A stretch of 64,000 bases of DNA, from NCBI GenBank assembly GCA_032717465.1, contig CM064690.1, positions 14,190,830 to 14,254,829 of the forward strand, written 5' to 3'. The position numbers and the translations under genes were made by a program. The notes under the pieces were generated by a model. It was not told the DNA's origin. It made no database searches and saw nothing but the letters and a program-made list of their open reading frames with translations. This DNA is from Coenobita brevimanus (lineage: Eukaryota > Arthropoda > Malacostraca > Decapoda > Coenobitidae). Shown here one piece after another: positions 10,738 through 23,700 of the stretch (the stretch's first letter is position 1; the number at the start of each line of letters is the position of its first letter).

Positions 10738-11580
10738 GTGGATCTTTACAGGACAGATCTTCAGAAAAAGAGACACCAGGATTATTATGGGATTTTGAAT
10801 GACCGAGTTTTGTGTTATTAAAAGTAATGGGATAGCCATGTGGGAGATTACACCAAGCTGAGAGACAAAGAAATTTAATTTTTGAGACATTAAAAGTAAA
10901 ACGTCTCCTTTACCTCAAGCAGAAATGAAGAGACTGTACAGAAAATAGGTGTTAAAGCTTCAGCCTGTACTTGTCCTAGTGACTTTTGTGATGCACACTG
11001 AGAAGTGGGAGGAGAAATGAAGGATGGAGTCATAATCACATGAGTGGTTAGGGTTACATATCAGCTCAGGGCATTTATGAAGACAAGGAAGAGTGTAAGT
11101 TAACAGATCCAAGAGGACCTCTGCTGTTGATGGTTTTACAAGAACATTGGCCTTCTACGATTGTGTAATAGAAGAGCTGAAGAGGAGATATGAGATACGG
11201 CATGGAAAGAGGAATAGAAACCGTAAGAGGGAAAGTTGGTAATCAGATATTTGTGCCAGACTTTCTTGTAGGCCTTTAAGATTTCTAATGCAATTGCAAA
11301 GGTTTCTCCAGAAATTAAAAAAGATGACCAAGAATGAGAGGAATGTAAGATGATGCCCATTGGAGTGTTCTTGATGGACCCCGTATTGGGAGTCAAGGTA
11401 ATGAAAGGAAAGATGCCTCAAAATCATCCTGTTGTGGATAAGTTCAGCAGCTTTAGAAATACAAGAGATCAAAGCAATTGGTACATAGGTGGCTGGTATC
11501 AACCCTGGGAGGTAACTACCATGAGAGTGAAATGTGGCTACAAGCTTGATAACTAGCCAGACAATCATCATTCTAAGGTG
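10738..11580 (-). pseudogene. LINE-F RT fragment
   Basis: Minus strand: YVPIALISCISKAAELIHNRMI, then LDSQYGV (DxQYGF motif), KVWHKYLITNFPSYGFYSSF, and further on PTWLSHYFNNT and NPGVSFSEDLS. This follows RT blocks of the jockey/CR1 superfamily in order. Stops and frameshifts are frequent. The SINE-G at 10308 sits directly on its 3' side. Confidence 0.7.
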
Positions 11581-11642
11581 GAGAACATTAACTCACAAGT
11601 ACAGTCACTCACTGATGTTTCTTAAGAGTGACTGTACATAGT

Positions 11643-11796
11643 TACCTGTCATCATAGGCCAAGCAGAAATTTGCTTTGTTACAGATCTTAGTAACCATCT
11701 CAGATTTCTTTTTTTCATAGGTACCTGTCATCATAGCCCAAGCAGAAACTTGCTTTGTTAAAAATCTTATTAACCATCTCAAATTTTTTTTCCCAA
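11643..11796. repeat. Tandem duplication, 79-bp unit x2
   Basis: TACCTGTCATCATAG...AAGCAGAAA..TTGCTTTGTTA...AACCATCTCA occurs at 11643 and again at 11722, about 85% identical. No coding role is seen. Confidence 0.85.
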
Positions 11797-12147
11797 CAAG
11801 TCCCAGTAACTGCTGGGAAGTAATTGTCTGGTTTTGACACTTGGTTTAGCTTCCAGTCCTTAGAAAACAGCAGCTGTGCCATGGCCAGCCCCAGTGCAGG
11901 GATTCTTTAAGAGGAAGAATGGCATCATTTTATGTTGCATTATTCTTGGGGGGGGGCTCCTTGGATGCAACCTCACCCCATCTTACGGTGGGAAAAAGAG
12001 ATGCGGGGGATGCTGCTAATGATATTACTTGTAATAGTAGTAATAATAAGGTCCTCTGGTCTTTTGTTTTTCAGAAGTACAAGTTCTTCCAAAAGAGTCC
12101 ACGAGTACAGTACTTGATTCCCCCCCCCCCCCAGCAACTGTTTGGTT
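11797..12147. other. Unassigned intron stretch
   Basis: No gene or known repeat recognised. Contains a G run (11949-11956) and a C run near 12121-12132. Confidence 0.5.
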
Positions 12148-12151
12148 AGCG

Positions 12152-12857
12152 AGTAGAGGTAGGGGAGATGAGAGAGAGAAGAGAGAGGTATATGTGAGCA
12201 GGAGAAGGGAGGTTAAGAGACTGGTGAAGGCGAGTAAGAAGAAAGTGGAGGAAGAGTTTGGGAGGAATCTGAGTGTGAAATGGAGGGAGAGTAAGAAATT
12301 GTTTTGGAAGGAGGTAAAGAAAGTATGGCAGTGTCAAAGGGGAAATAGTAGAGGAGTGAAAGATAGGAATAATAGATTGTTGGTGGAGAAGATAGAAAAA
12401 TTGAGGAGATGGAAGGAGCACTTTGAGGATATGTTGAATGTAGAGAGTGAGAGCAGTGTGAGTATAAGTGGTTGGGGAATGGCTGGGAGAAGAAGAGATG
12501 AGAGGAGGGAGGAAGAGATCAATAGGGCGAAAGTAGTGGAAGCGATGAAGAAGATTAAGTTGGGAAAGGCCCCAGGAATTGATGGAGTGTGTGGTGAAAT
12601 GCTGAGTAATGGGGGTGAGATTGTTGTGGAGTGGATAATGAAGTTGTGTAGATTGGCTTGGGAAGAGGGAAGGGTTCCAGAGGACTGGAAATCAGGTATA
12701 ATTGTTCCTTTATACAAAGGAAAAGGGGAGAGAGAAGTATGTGGTAACCATAGGAGTATTTGTCTTCTTAGTGTGACTGGTAAAATATATGGTAGAATAC
12801 TCATTGATAGGGTTAGGCATATGACAGAGGAGCTAGTTGGAGAAGAACAAGGGTTAG
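12152..12857 (+). pseudogene. LINE-A internal fragment, linker to RT start
   Basis: The frame 12194-12857 encodes REVKRLVKASKKKVEEEFGR, then GKAPGIDGVCGEML, PEDWKSGIIVPLYKGKG and NHRSICLLSVTGKIYGRIL. These are the RT blocks 0-2 of LINE-A, collinear with 32900-33545 of the full-length copy. The frame is open across the whole fragment. It stops abruptly after EEQG, where LINE-A homology ends. Confidence 0.85.
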
Positions 12858-13048
12858 ACTCACTGCAGCCCTTAATAATCCACACTCCTGACACCAGTGT
12901 TACGTCCCCATCCCACACTGCCACAGGCTCCAACAGCAGTAGTTCAGTATGGGAAGGACGTTGCCCAGTGAGTTGTTCTTCCTATGGTCAGCCTTTAGGT
13001 GTACAGTGCACAAGATCAGCTCAGGCATTGTAAATAAACACTGGCTTC
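12858..13048 (-). other. Flank of the hAT insertion; possible exon remnant
   Basis: Unique sequence ending in CTGGCTTC (13041-13048), the left copy of the hAT target-site duplication. On the minus strand it carries an open frame (MPELILCTVHLKAD...) that stops at 12900-12902. Across the excised hAT it would be contiguous with the leader at 16828-17100 (see findings). No protein family recognised. Confidence 0.4.
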
Positions 13049-13631
13049 CAGTGGTGTACCCAGAAAGTCGAAAAGGGAGGGGGACCTTTTTTTTTTTTAC
13101 CTTTTTAACTGTGCAGCCCACGACCTTGGTGAGTGCAGCGAGCCCGTACAGCTGGGGGGTTCAGGGGGGGCGCTGTAAGCCCCCATCCCCACCCTGAGAA
13201 AATTTTGCATTTTGGTCAATTTTAGGATCATTTTGAGGCCATATGGAATGGGTATACGACATAAATATAGCATATTCTAAAGTCATTTTTAAGTACTCTG
13301 TGCCACTGAGTTATGATTCAGTCTCTCCAGTAACCTTTTACTGCTAAAATTCAAATGCTCACATTTTGATCAAACAACTTTACAACTGTAATAAACTAAT
13401 AACAATAACATTAAAAAATTATGATAATTTAATCACTGTATTAGTCTCAGTTACAAACAGTTAAAAACAAGACATATCCAACATAATTTTCTTGTTGATA
13501 ATTCAGTTGAAACAGATGAAGCTGATGAGCACTTCTCGGAGCAACTGGTGGATAAAATAAGGAAACTGTCATTTTTGACATACCACTGAGTATAATACAT
13601 AAGCAGTTTATTCAGATAAACATAAATTCTG

Positions 13632-13775
13632 GTAGGTGGGGGCACCCATCATACACCCACTCAGTGTAGTGGTGCTCTGTTTTAGGGTAGCTCTACATTG
13701 AGTGGCAAGCCAAATGATTTCCTGTAAACCAGGAAAGCATTTACTATGCTGGGTGGTAACCTTATAACCAACTGA
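13632..13775 (+). mobile_element. SINE-G head fragment
   Basis: Contains the CACTCAGTGTAGTG head, GTGGCAAGCC, the imperfect palindrome AAATGATTTCCTG...CATTT (13708-13742) and GCTGGGTGGTAACC. The tRNA-like part and tail are missing. Confidence 0.7.
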
Positions 13776-13784
13776 CACGTGTTC

Positions 13785-14336
13785 CCTACGTGACAGGAAG
13801 TGGGTTGGCAGAGGGTTAGTGACCCTCCCTGGAAAACAAATAACTAAAAATACGAACAAGAAGCCTCGGACCCGGACTGACCAAAAGATGACTAAGGACC
13901 GAACAAAGGACATGATATGGATGGCGATGTGGAATGTGAGGGATGCAAATGATGAGGTGAAAGAGAGAGAGAGTTTCCAGGCGCTTGAGGGTGCGAACAG
14001 GTGGAAGGAGAATATGAGAGAGTATGGATCAGTTGGCTCAAGGATTGTGTGGGTAAGATTTAAAGTTGGACTACAAATGTGGGCAATTGTGTGCGTGTGT
14101 GTGCCAGAGCAAGATCGTGCAAGCAGAGTGAGAGAAGAGTACTAGACAAATGTAGAAGTGAGCATGGAAAAGTTTGAAAGGAATGAGAGAATGTTTTTGA
14201 TTGGTGATATGAATGGTAAAGTAGGGAATGCGAAGGTGGATGGAGTAGTTGGTGAGTGGGGTGTGCCTGCAGAGATGCTTGAGAATGGCAGTGCTTTAGT
14301 GGACATTTGTGCTGGGAGGGGGTTGGTGATAGCCAA
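13785..14336 (+). pseudogene. LINE-A 5' fragment (endonuclease N-terminus)
   Basis: Shares the LINE-A 5' leader (GGTTGGCAGAGGGTTAGT, AACAAGAAGCCTCGGAC). It then reads MAMWNVRDANDEVKERE, LIGDMNGKVGNAKVDG and ENGSALVDICAGRGLVIAN, as in 31778-32330. An internal deletion relative to the full-length copy removes most of the segment between the N-terminal block and SRIVWV. It is interrupted after GLVIAN by a Tigger-like MITE. Confidence 0.8.
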
Positions 14337-16752
<2,416 letters not shown>

Positions 16753-16827
16753 TTATACTTGCAAAAGGGGGAGGTCCATGGCCGCATGGCCCCCCCCCCC
16801 CTCCCTCTGTATGCCACTGCTGGCTTC

Positions 16828-17100
16828 TAAAGTTCACTGTCATTTTTTTTTCCAAGTAATTACACTTATGCTTTCCAACTTCACTGTTTTTGCAAGTACC
16901 AGAACTATACAGTCTTCATTAATTGCAGTTACACTTAATGCTTGCCAACAACACTTCACTCTTTTCACAAGTACCAAAGATAATCGTCACTAATTGCAAT
17001 AATAGTACACTTAATGCTTTCTGGTAACACTTCACAGACTTCACTAACAGCACTTCACTGACACTGCACTACACTCAAAGTGAACTGAAAACCAACTGAA
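16828..17100 (-). promoter_or_regulatory. Leader-like sequence with imperfect 70-76 bp repeats
   Basis: Minus strand downstream of the HSE/TATA block. An initiator-like TCAGT lies at 17099-17095. It is followed by GTGAAGTG-rich sequence and two and a half imperfect repeats (AGCATTAAGTGTA...CAATTA...GGTACTTG) between 17045 and 16855. The layout resembles arthropod heat-shock 5' leaders. The first ATG is at 16843. Function is inferred. Confidence 0.35.
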
Positions 17101-17123
17101 CTTACTCTAGTCTCTTCCCCATC

Positions 17124-17184
17124 CTTATATAAGCTTGCATTACTCTAGAAACTTCCACATTTTTCCACAGTTCTAGTATATTCC
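17124..17184 (-). promoter_or_regulatory. Heat-shock-type promoter: two HSEs and TATA box
   Basis: On the minus strand: GGAATATACTAGAAC (17184-17170, HSE with one weak unit), GGAAGTTTCTAGAG (17156-17143, a three-unit nGAAnnTTCnnGAn element), then CTTATATAAG (17133-17124), and an initiator TCAGT about 34 bp downstream of the TATA. Order and spacing match the proximal layout of arthropod Hsp70-type promoters. No heat-shock coding sequence is adjacent in this window. Confidence 0.5.
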
Positions 17185-17302
17185 AGAGAGAGCACAGTTA
17201 CCAACTCGGAGACAACCAAAACATGCTAGAGTTCTCCCACACTGCATAACACTCTAAATTATTTCACATACAAACTTAAATTACGTAATTTAAATAACAT
17301 AT

Positions 17303-17980
17303 TTAAAGTTATGGTCTTCAAGAGAAGTGAAACCAGTGAATGTATAGTGAGGTTGGATGATGAGGAAATGGAAAATGTTATTACATTTAAGTACTTGGGT
17401 AGTGTGATGAGTAAAGATGGAAGTTTAGAGGGTGAAGTGCTTGAAAGGGTACAACAAGGAAGAAAGGTTGCTGGTTCCTTGAAAGCAGTGATAAGAAACA
17501 GTGAGCATGGAAGTGAAAAAGTTATTACATGACAGTATTGTGATACCAACTCTGACGTACGGAAGTGAAGCTTGGCCATTGTTGGAGGGACACAAGTCAA
17601 GGGTGAGAGCAGTGGAAATGAGTTATTTGAAAGGAGCCTGTGGAGTCACATGGAGATACAGACTGACAAATGAGGATGTGAAGGTGCATTGTGATGTAGA
17701 TGTGGATGTGATAGGAAGCATTAGGAGAAACACACTGAGGTGGTTTGGCCATGTGGAGAGGATGGAGAGTGAGAGACTGATGAGGAGAGTGTATGTGAGT
17801 GAGAGGGAGGGGGAGGCCAAGGATGAGATGGGGGGTTGGAGTGGAGAGGTATATGAGAGAGGGGTGTGTGAATTGGGAGCAGGGCAGTGAAATGGTGGGG
17901 GACAGGGCAATGTGGAGGCGATTTGTTTGTGGCCACCTCAAATGGGATTAAGGCATCTGGCAATCGATAGATAGATAGAA
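17303..17980 (+). pseudogene. LINE-A 3' end, 5'-truncated
   Basis: Reads MVFKRSETSECIVRLD, then FKYLGSVMSKDGS, then after a frameshift near 17500 MEVKKLLHDSIVIPTLTYGS and [13 protein letters not shown]. It ends GGCATCTGGCAATCGATAGATAGATAGA. Collinear with 34082-34770. A deletion removes part of the RGRGRP stretch, and the frame after it is shifted. Confidence 0.85.
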
Positions 17981-18900
17981 CAAACAATCACATAAAAAAA
18001 CATTATTGAGAAAAAGAGCATAATAATTAATGCATAACTTATGAAACAGCTGTGCTCACAATCGGCAGGCTAACTGGCAACTCTGACTCCTACTGGAGGC
18101 AGCTACCGTAAACATCGGGAATCAGTGAGAAACTTCGAGACTGCCTAACTACCAAACCCCATTGCTTAACAATAACATAGTACTGTAACTGATTGAGCTG
18201 TGAAAGGCTTAGACATTTGCTAAAGTATTTTAGTCATAGATTAAAAATACAGTGTAGCTGTAATTTTAGGCAGAACTGTTTAATGTTACAACCATTTTTC
18301 ACTACTGGTAATTTAAGAATTTGTCCTTCTATGATATCATTGTCTCAAATGAAACAAAATATCAGTAAGAGAAGGCAGCCGAACAAGAGTGATTGAATTT
18401 CCATATTCGATAGACATTTGTCAGGATGACTTGGCAGTCTTGCTGGCTCACAGCTCTCTAATATGACTAGTTAGTGAGTGGATGACAAGCAGAGTGATCA
18501 TGATTGTCATTCAGAAGGTTAACAGCCAGTTCATTAGTGATCATGTTAGCTTGCTAGAGTAGGGTTTACATTAGATGTTAAACTGCTAAATTGATAAACT
18601 ATTATACTGTACCACTAAACCGCTTGACTGCTTTTGTGTTCTTGCACTTGGGTGTTTAAAAAATCTGCTGAACATATACACAAGAACATTAAAGCACATC
18701 TTTATGGTCTAGAAAATACTGTACCTGTGATTGCCAAGCAGTTAGATGATCATCTGTCTGAGTTTCTTCTAAATGGAGCCAAGCTAACCTGTCTAGTCTG
18801 GCTCCCAGGATGCATGGGGATATTTCAAGGTAACTTTGAGACAAAAAAGAGCATCTTATATACCGTGAAATATGGTAGCAGGGGGACCATAGCAGGCTTC
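17981..18900. other. Unassigned intron stretch
   Basis: AT-rich, no gene or repeat family recognised on either strand. Confidence 0.5.
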
Positions 18901-18914
18901 ACTTCATTCCTTCA

Positions 18915-19145
18915 TCTGGTTGTTTGGTTACCACCCAGCATTGTAAATGGTTTCCTGGGTTGCAGGAAAGCATTAGGCTTCTCACCCAGTGTAGAACCTC
19001 CTGAAGTGGAGAGAACAGTAATAAAAAGAGACAGGAAGGAAAGGGGGATGTAAGACAAGGAGAGGGCAGATGCAGAGATAGAATGATAAAGGTGAGGAAG
19101 AAGTAGGCTGCACTGCATCAGGCAAGTGGATGATGCTTCCCACAA
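18915..19145 (-). mobile_element. SINE-G head fragment
   Basis: GGTTACCACCCAGCATTGTA, then the imperfect palindrome AAATGGTTTCCTG...GGAAAGCATTA (18947-18977), then a degraded purine-rich stretch. Reads minus strand. No tRNA-like part. Confidence 0.65.
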
Positions 19146-19179
19146 CTTACCACCATATATGTGTGTATGTGTATAAAGC

Positions 19180-19440
19180 AGTTATTGGGTTAGGGATGGT
19201 CACTCTTCTTTGAGATTGACTGAATGAGAGCTAATTTCCAGCAAGATGGAAGGTGCAAGATGACAGACAGGGGGAAAAGGGATTGGCTTTACAGAATGTC
19301 AGTGTGGGAAGACATTTCCTGAGAAGAACAGGATTAATGTCAGTAGGACTGTATGCCATCCCCTCTTCTTACTCTCATTTGTGAAGCCATCCACTAAGAA
19401 GTAGGGTTAGGATGTTGCTGCTGACAATTGTGGGAATAGT
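19180..19440 (-). pseudogene. LINE-F scrap
   Basis: Minus strand gives CWKLALIQSISKKSDHP, the block just before the RYRPIAL-like motif of jockey/CR1-type RTs. Flanking frames are broken. Confidence 0.5.
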
Positions 19441-19514
19441 TCCTTCTTCAGTATTTTAAATAGAAAACCCTTCAGTGATACAGTGAAAAAAATATATATA
19501 TATAGCATTAAAAT

Positions 19515-19578
19515 GTGAAATGAGATCAATTACAAAAGGGATTTTAAAAAATCCCTTTTGTAATTGATCTCATTTCAC
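19515..19578. repeat. 64-bp perfect palindrome (31-bp arms, 2-nt loop)
   Basis: The left arm 19515-19545 (GTGAAATGAGATCAATTACA...) is matched base for base by the reverse complement 19548-19578, with AA between. Nothing else in this stretch is repeated. Confidence 0.95.
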
Positions 19579-19679
19579 TAAGTAATGTCTAGTACAGTAC
19601 TGTAAAGCACCAGTCAAGATCAGGTGCTGTGTGTAGGCATGAATCTCTTAGAGTAGGCTGGAAGGACTTTCATCATGTA

Positions 19680-20403
19680 CACTCGACCCTCGGCTATCAC
19701 TCCCAATTGGTCCAGCTATGGCTGCACTATAGCTGAAACCGTGATAGCCGAATTGAAGAACTTATGGTAATAATTCTAATTGGTGCCATGACCTCAATAT
19801 TTACCCCTAAGACACCTTTTTTGTACCACATATTAATATGTAATAGTCTGAAATTGAGCATGTTTTATGATGTGATCACGATGCTTATAAATACCCCTCA
19901 CAGTTGATTCATTGATGTTACGTTTCTTCCCCACGTTTCATGTGGTCTCACCATTCTCTATAAGTTTCACATTTCCAGTTTATCTGCATAACTTAGGTTC
20001 TTCCTCTTCTTGATTTCCTTGCCAGGTGCCGCAGCAGTATGTTGGTTGATGGTAGGGGAACGGGGAGGGGGTACGTTGGCCATGGTCATATCATAAAAAG
20101 GTTATTGTTCTTGCTATCACTGTTCACGGTCTGAGGGCGCGCACTTGAATGGTTTGGCGGGCAGGAGACTCGGTCGGGCGGCCGATCAGCGCTCGGCTGG
20201 CACTGACGTCACACGACCAATCATGAAGCGAAGCTTTTGTTGGCTGGGCGAAGCACTGGAGCCTGGCCATTTTTAAATTTTCAAACATTTGCGGTGTGCA
20301 ACAGCAGGCATTTAGTGCATGATAAAGGTATTTGGGTAGTTTTTTATATAGGCGTGATAGCAAGATACGCTATAGCAGAACCCTTGATAGCCGAGGGTTG
20401 AGT
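19680..20403. mobile_element. MITE-1 copy 2
   Basis: Collinear with 1360-2091, with ends CACTCGACCCTCGGCTATCA and GATAGCCGAGGGTTGAGT, flanked by TA. The CRE/CCAAT cassette is retained at 20204-20223. Non-coding. Lies 230 bp upstream of Nup133 exon B. Confidence 0.85.
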
Positions 20404-20632
20404 TATAACACCAGTGGCTTGTGTTAGTCATGTCTTTATTTGTTCAGGATTACAATAGCCTAACCTTAGGCTCTTTCACCTAGCAGCTGGTATAGGAATG
20501 AACAGTACTGTTTTAAGGTTGTGGAGGATATTTTAACAGCAAAATTAATGCCTCAGTAGTTCAGGCTGCTGTCTGTCATGGTGTATGAGTACTAAAATCT
20601 TCTTATAATTAAAATTTCCTGTATTTTTGCAG

Positions 20633-20766
20633 TATCTGGTGAGCAGTATGACCCAGCTGTGTGTCTGGCCGAGAAATTCTGTGACTTCCGTACTCTTGTG
20701 GAAGTGTGCGATAAGACTGACAACCAGGAGAGATTATCCCAGTACATGGCTCGGTTTGGGTCAGAG
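20633..20766 (+). CDS. Nup133: Nup133 exon B, with non-canonical GC donor
   Basis: This exon encodes the conserved stretch with LAEKFCDF, CDKTDNQERL and YMARFGSE, close to vertebrate Nup133 (LAEKYCDF, CEQTDNQSRL). This is in the C-terminal helical domain that in vertebrates binds Nup107. The acceptor is TTTTTGCAG at 20624-20632. The first two bases complete a codon from exon A. The exon must end at 20766 (GAG), because only that boundary keeps the frame and aligns without gaps to the FSDF motif of the next exon. The following bases are GCAAGT, the consensus of a GC-AG intron, rather than GT. The following 3.66-kb intron is filled by LINE-C. Confidence 0.9.
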
Positions 20767-20789
20767 GCAAGTATATTAAATGAAGAACT

Positions 20790-23700
20790 CAAGGATGTGA
20801 AGGGGTATATGGGGGATGTGCATATCGTACAAGGAATGTGGAGGGGGAAAGGATACCTGAGTTTGGGGAAGCAATGAACATGATCGTGTGCACATATTTT
20901 AGGAAGAAAGAAAGTTGATTACATGAGAGTCTGGGGAAAACAGTAGCCAGATAGACTATTTCCTGGTCAGGAGGGCTAATAGGAGGTTGGTGAGGGATGC
21001 TACAGTTATAAGGAGCAAAGAGTATGTGCAGCATCACAGATTACTAATATGTGGCACTTGCCCGGGTGACCGAATACAATACATCAATGTCATTTAAACA
21101 ACACATCACAAACATTAAAAATAAAATAACACCAAGACTCAATGCTTTGAGGTCACTGGCCCATACAACATTTGGACACAACAAAGAAACCACCACCACA
21201 GTATACAAACAATACATACATTCAGTGATGAATTATGCAAGCCCTGCCTGGGCTTCTAACCTGACCAAAACACACTACAACACTCTACAGACCATACAGA
21301 ACAAGGCCCTAAAAATAATCACAGGCTGCACAGCTACTACACTCACAGACCACCTACATCAAGAAACCAAAGTCCTCAAAGTCAAGGATCACCTAGACAT
21401 GAGAGGCACCCAGTTTCTTGCTGCAGCCTCCACAAACCCACAACATCCACTACAGTACATGGCAGCACATCTACCCACACCAAGGAACATCAAAACAACA
21501 CCCAGCACACAATACCATACACAAATACTGTCATCTCTTCCCCCTCGCCCACCTCAGACCAGCTTTCAGAAGCATATCCACACTCAGATCACTCGCCGCT
21601 CCATTCAGTCACTTAAAGACAACACACAGCTGCATGCACGGCCTCCTGACATCCACCCTTCTGAATCCTATCTTCCTCGTGAGGACAGGGTCCACCTGGC
21701 CAGGCTGAGATGTGGGCACCATCCAGCCCTCTTAAGCTACCAGAAGAGGCTGGATGACTCTGTCGCTGATGCCTGTCCAGGATGCAACACAGCACCCCAT
21801 ACTATTAAGCACATTATGGAAGAGTGCATTGCACATAATCACCTATGCCAACAACACAACATGCACTCTTTGAGAGCTCTGTGGGAAAGCCTGGTCTCGG
21901 CCATGGCCTTCCTAAGGGACTCGGGGCTGTTCGGCCAGACTGCCAAGGGAACAACAACAACAACAACTAATATGTGGCATGATGCTGAAGGAGCGTGTGT
22001 TGAAGAAGATCTGTGCACCTACGAGGAAAATATGGAAGTTGAAAAACCAATCAGTAGGGTATGTCTTCTATAGTGAGGTGAACAGAGTGGTGGCTGAACA
22101 GGGAGTTGTTGACAAAAGTGTCAATGAACAGTGCATAATTCTCAAGAACAATCTCCTGAGAGTTACTGATTCAGTGTTTGGACGGACGAGAAACCCCCCA
22201 AGACATAAAGTAACTTGGTGGTGGGATGATGGTGTAGAAACTTCAGTTAAGGAGAAAAGAAGGCTTTTCCAGGAATGGAAATGGGATGGTAACAAAGAGG
22301 AGTATTTGGCTGCCAAGCATAGGACAAGAAAAGAAGTATACAGGGCAAGTCTGAGTCTCAGAGACTTTTACCAGATAGCCTAAATAGCATTGAAAGGAAG
22401 AATACAGTATTTAAGGTAGCATATGATACAAAGAGGGAAAACAGAGATATCATAGGTGAGCAATGTGTGAAGAATGTTGATGGAAAGGAAGTTGCAAACA
22501 GTAAGGATATTAAGGACACACACCCAGAGAGAGCATTATAACTGGTTATTGGATGAGGAGTTTGACTGGAACAAGGAAGGTTTGGAGTCAGCGGATCCAT
22601 TGTTTGGCCCTTGGCTTTTGATTGCTGCTGCTGCTGTGAGCAGGGTAATAGGTAGGATGCAGGGTAGATGGCAGATGTGTCTGGGTTGACTACAGAAATG
22701 CTGAAGGCCTCAGGAGATGTAGGTGTGGGGTTGGTTACTAATTTGATATATAAACTGATATTATATGTGAGTGTGTTATCCCTATGACTGCCTGAAGAGT
22801 GTGATGGTAAATGTGCACAAGGGGATGGGTGATGCCCTGGAAAGAGGAAATTATAGAGGCATAAAACTTTTGAACCAGATTATGAAGATAATAGAGAGTT
22901 CTAGATGGTATGATTAGAGAAAGAGTGAATATTGGTTAGATGCACTTTGGGTTTATACCATGCAAAGGGACCACGGATGCCATATTCATTGTCCAGCAGC
23001 ATCAGGACAAATATATAGGAAAGAAAGAGGATCTGTATTTTGTATTTGTTGATTTGGAGAAAGCCTTTGACAGAGCCCCTAGGGAGGTGGTGAAGTGGAC
23101 AATGCGAATGCTTGGGATCGAGGAGTGGCTGGTTAGAGTGGTTATAGCTATGTATATTGGTGCTCACACCCAGGTAAGAGTGAATGGAGATTTGAGTGGT
23201 GAGTTTTCCGTGAATATTGGTGTGCATCAGGGGTCAGTCTTGAGCCCTTGATTGTTTTTCATGGTACTTGAAGTAATCTCACATGACTTCAGAAATGGAC
23301 TCCCATAGGAGATGTTGTATGCTGATGATTTGGTGTTGATTGCAGGAATTGAAAGGAAGGCAGAGGAAAGATTTAGGAAGTGGAGAGATGGTGTTGAGCA
23401 CAAGGGATTGGGAGTAAATGCACATAAAACAAAGGTGAATGGTATCTAGGGTTGGTGGCATCACTGTCAGGGAAGAGGGAGAGTGGCCATTTGTGGTCTG
23501 CCAAAGGGCATGGGAATTAATTCCATCTTGTGCAGTGTTTGTGGTAAGTGGGTGCATAATAGATGTAGTGGTATTAGAGGTAGAGTGGATGATAATGCCG
23601 ATTTCGTGTGTGCATTGTGTCAGCGAGAGCATGTGGAGATTGTCAGGCATGAAAAGATTGATCTTACTGGTGAGTTTTTCAAGTGTGTTGAAGAGTTTTG

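Noticed and set aside
12334..12933. Ser/Leu/Pro-rich ORFs antisense to LINE-A and LINE-C copies (also 15952-16830, 33579-34373, 34401-34778)
   Set aside because: They are shadows of the RT frames on the opposite strand, caused by the purine-rich coding strand.
21051..22073. LINE-D frame extended past its tail into a 340-codon protein
   Set aside because: The last part reads through the (AAC)n tail and TSD into LINE-C sequence in an unrelated frame.
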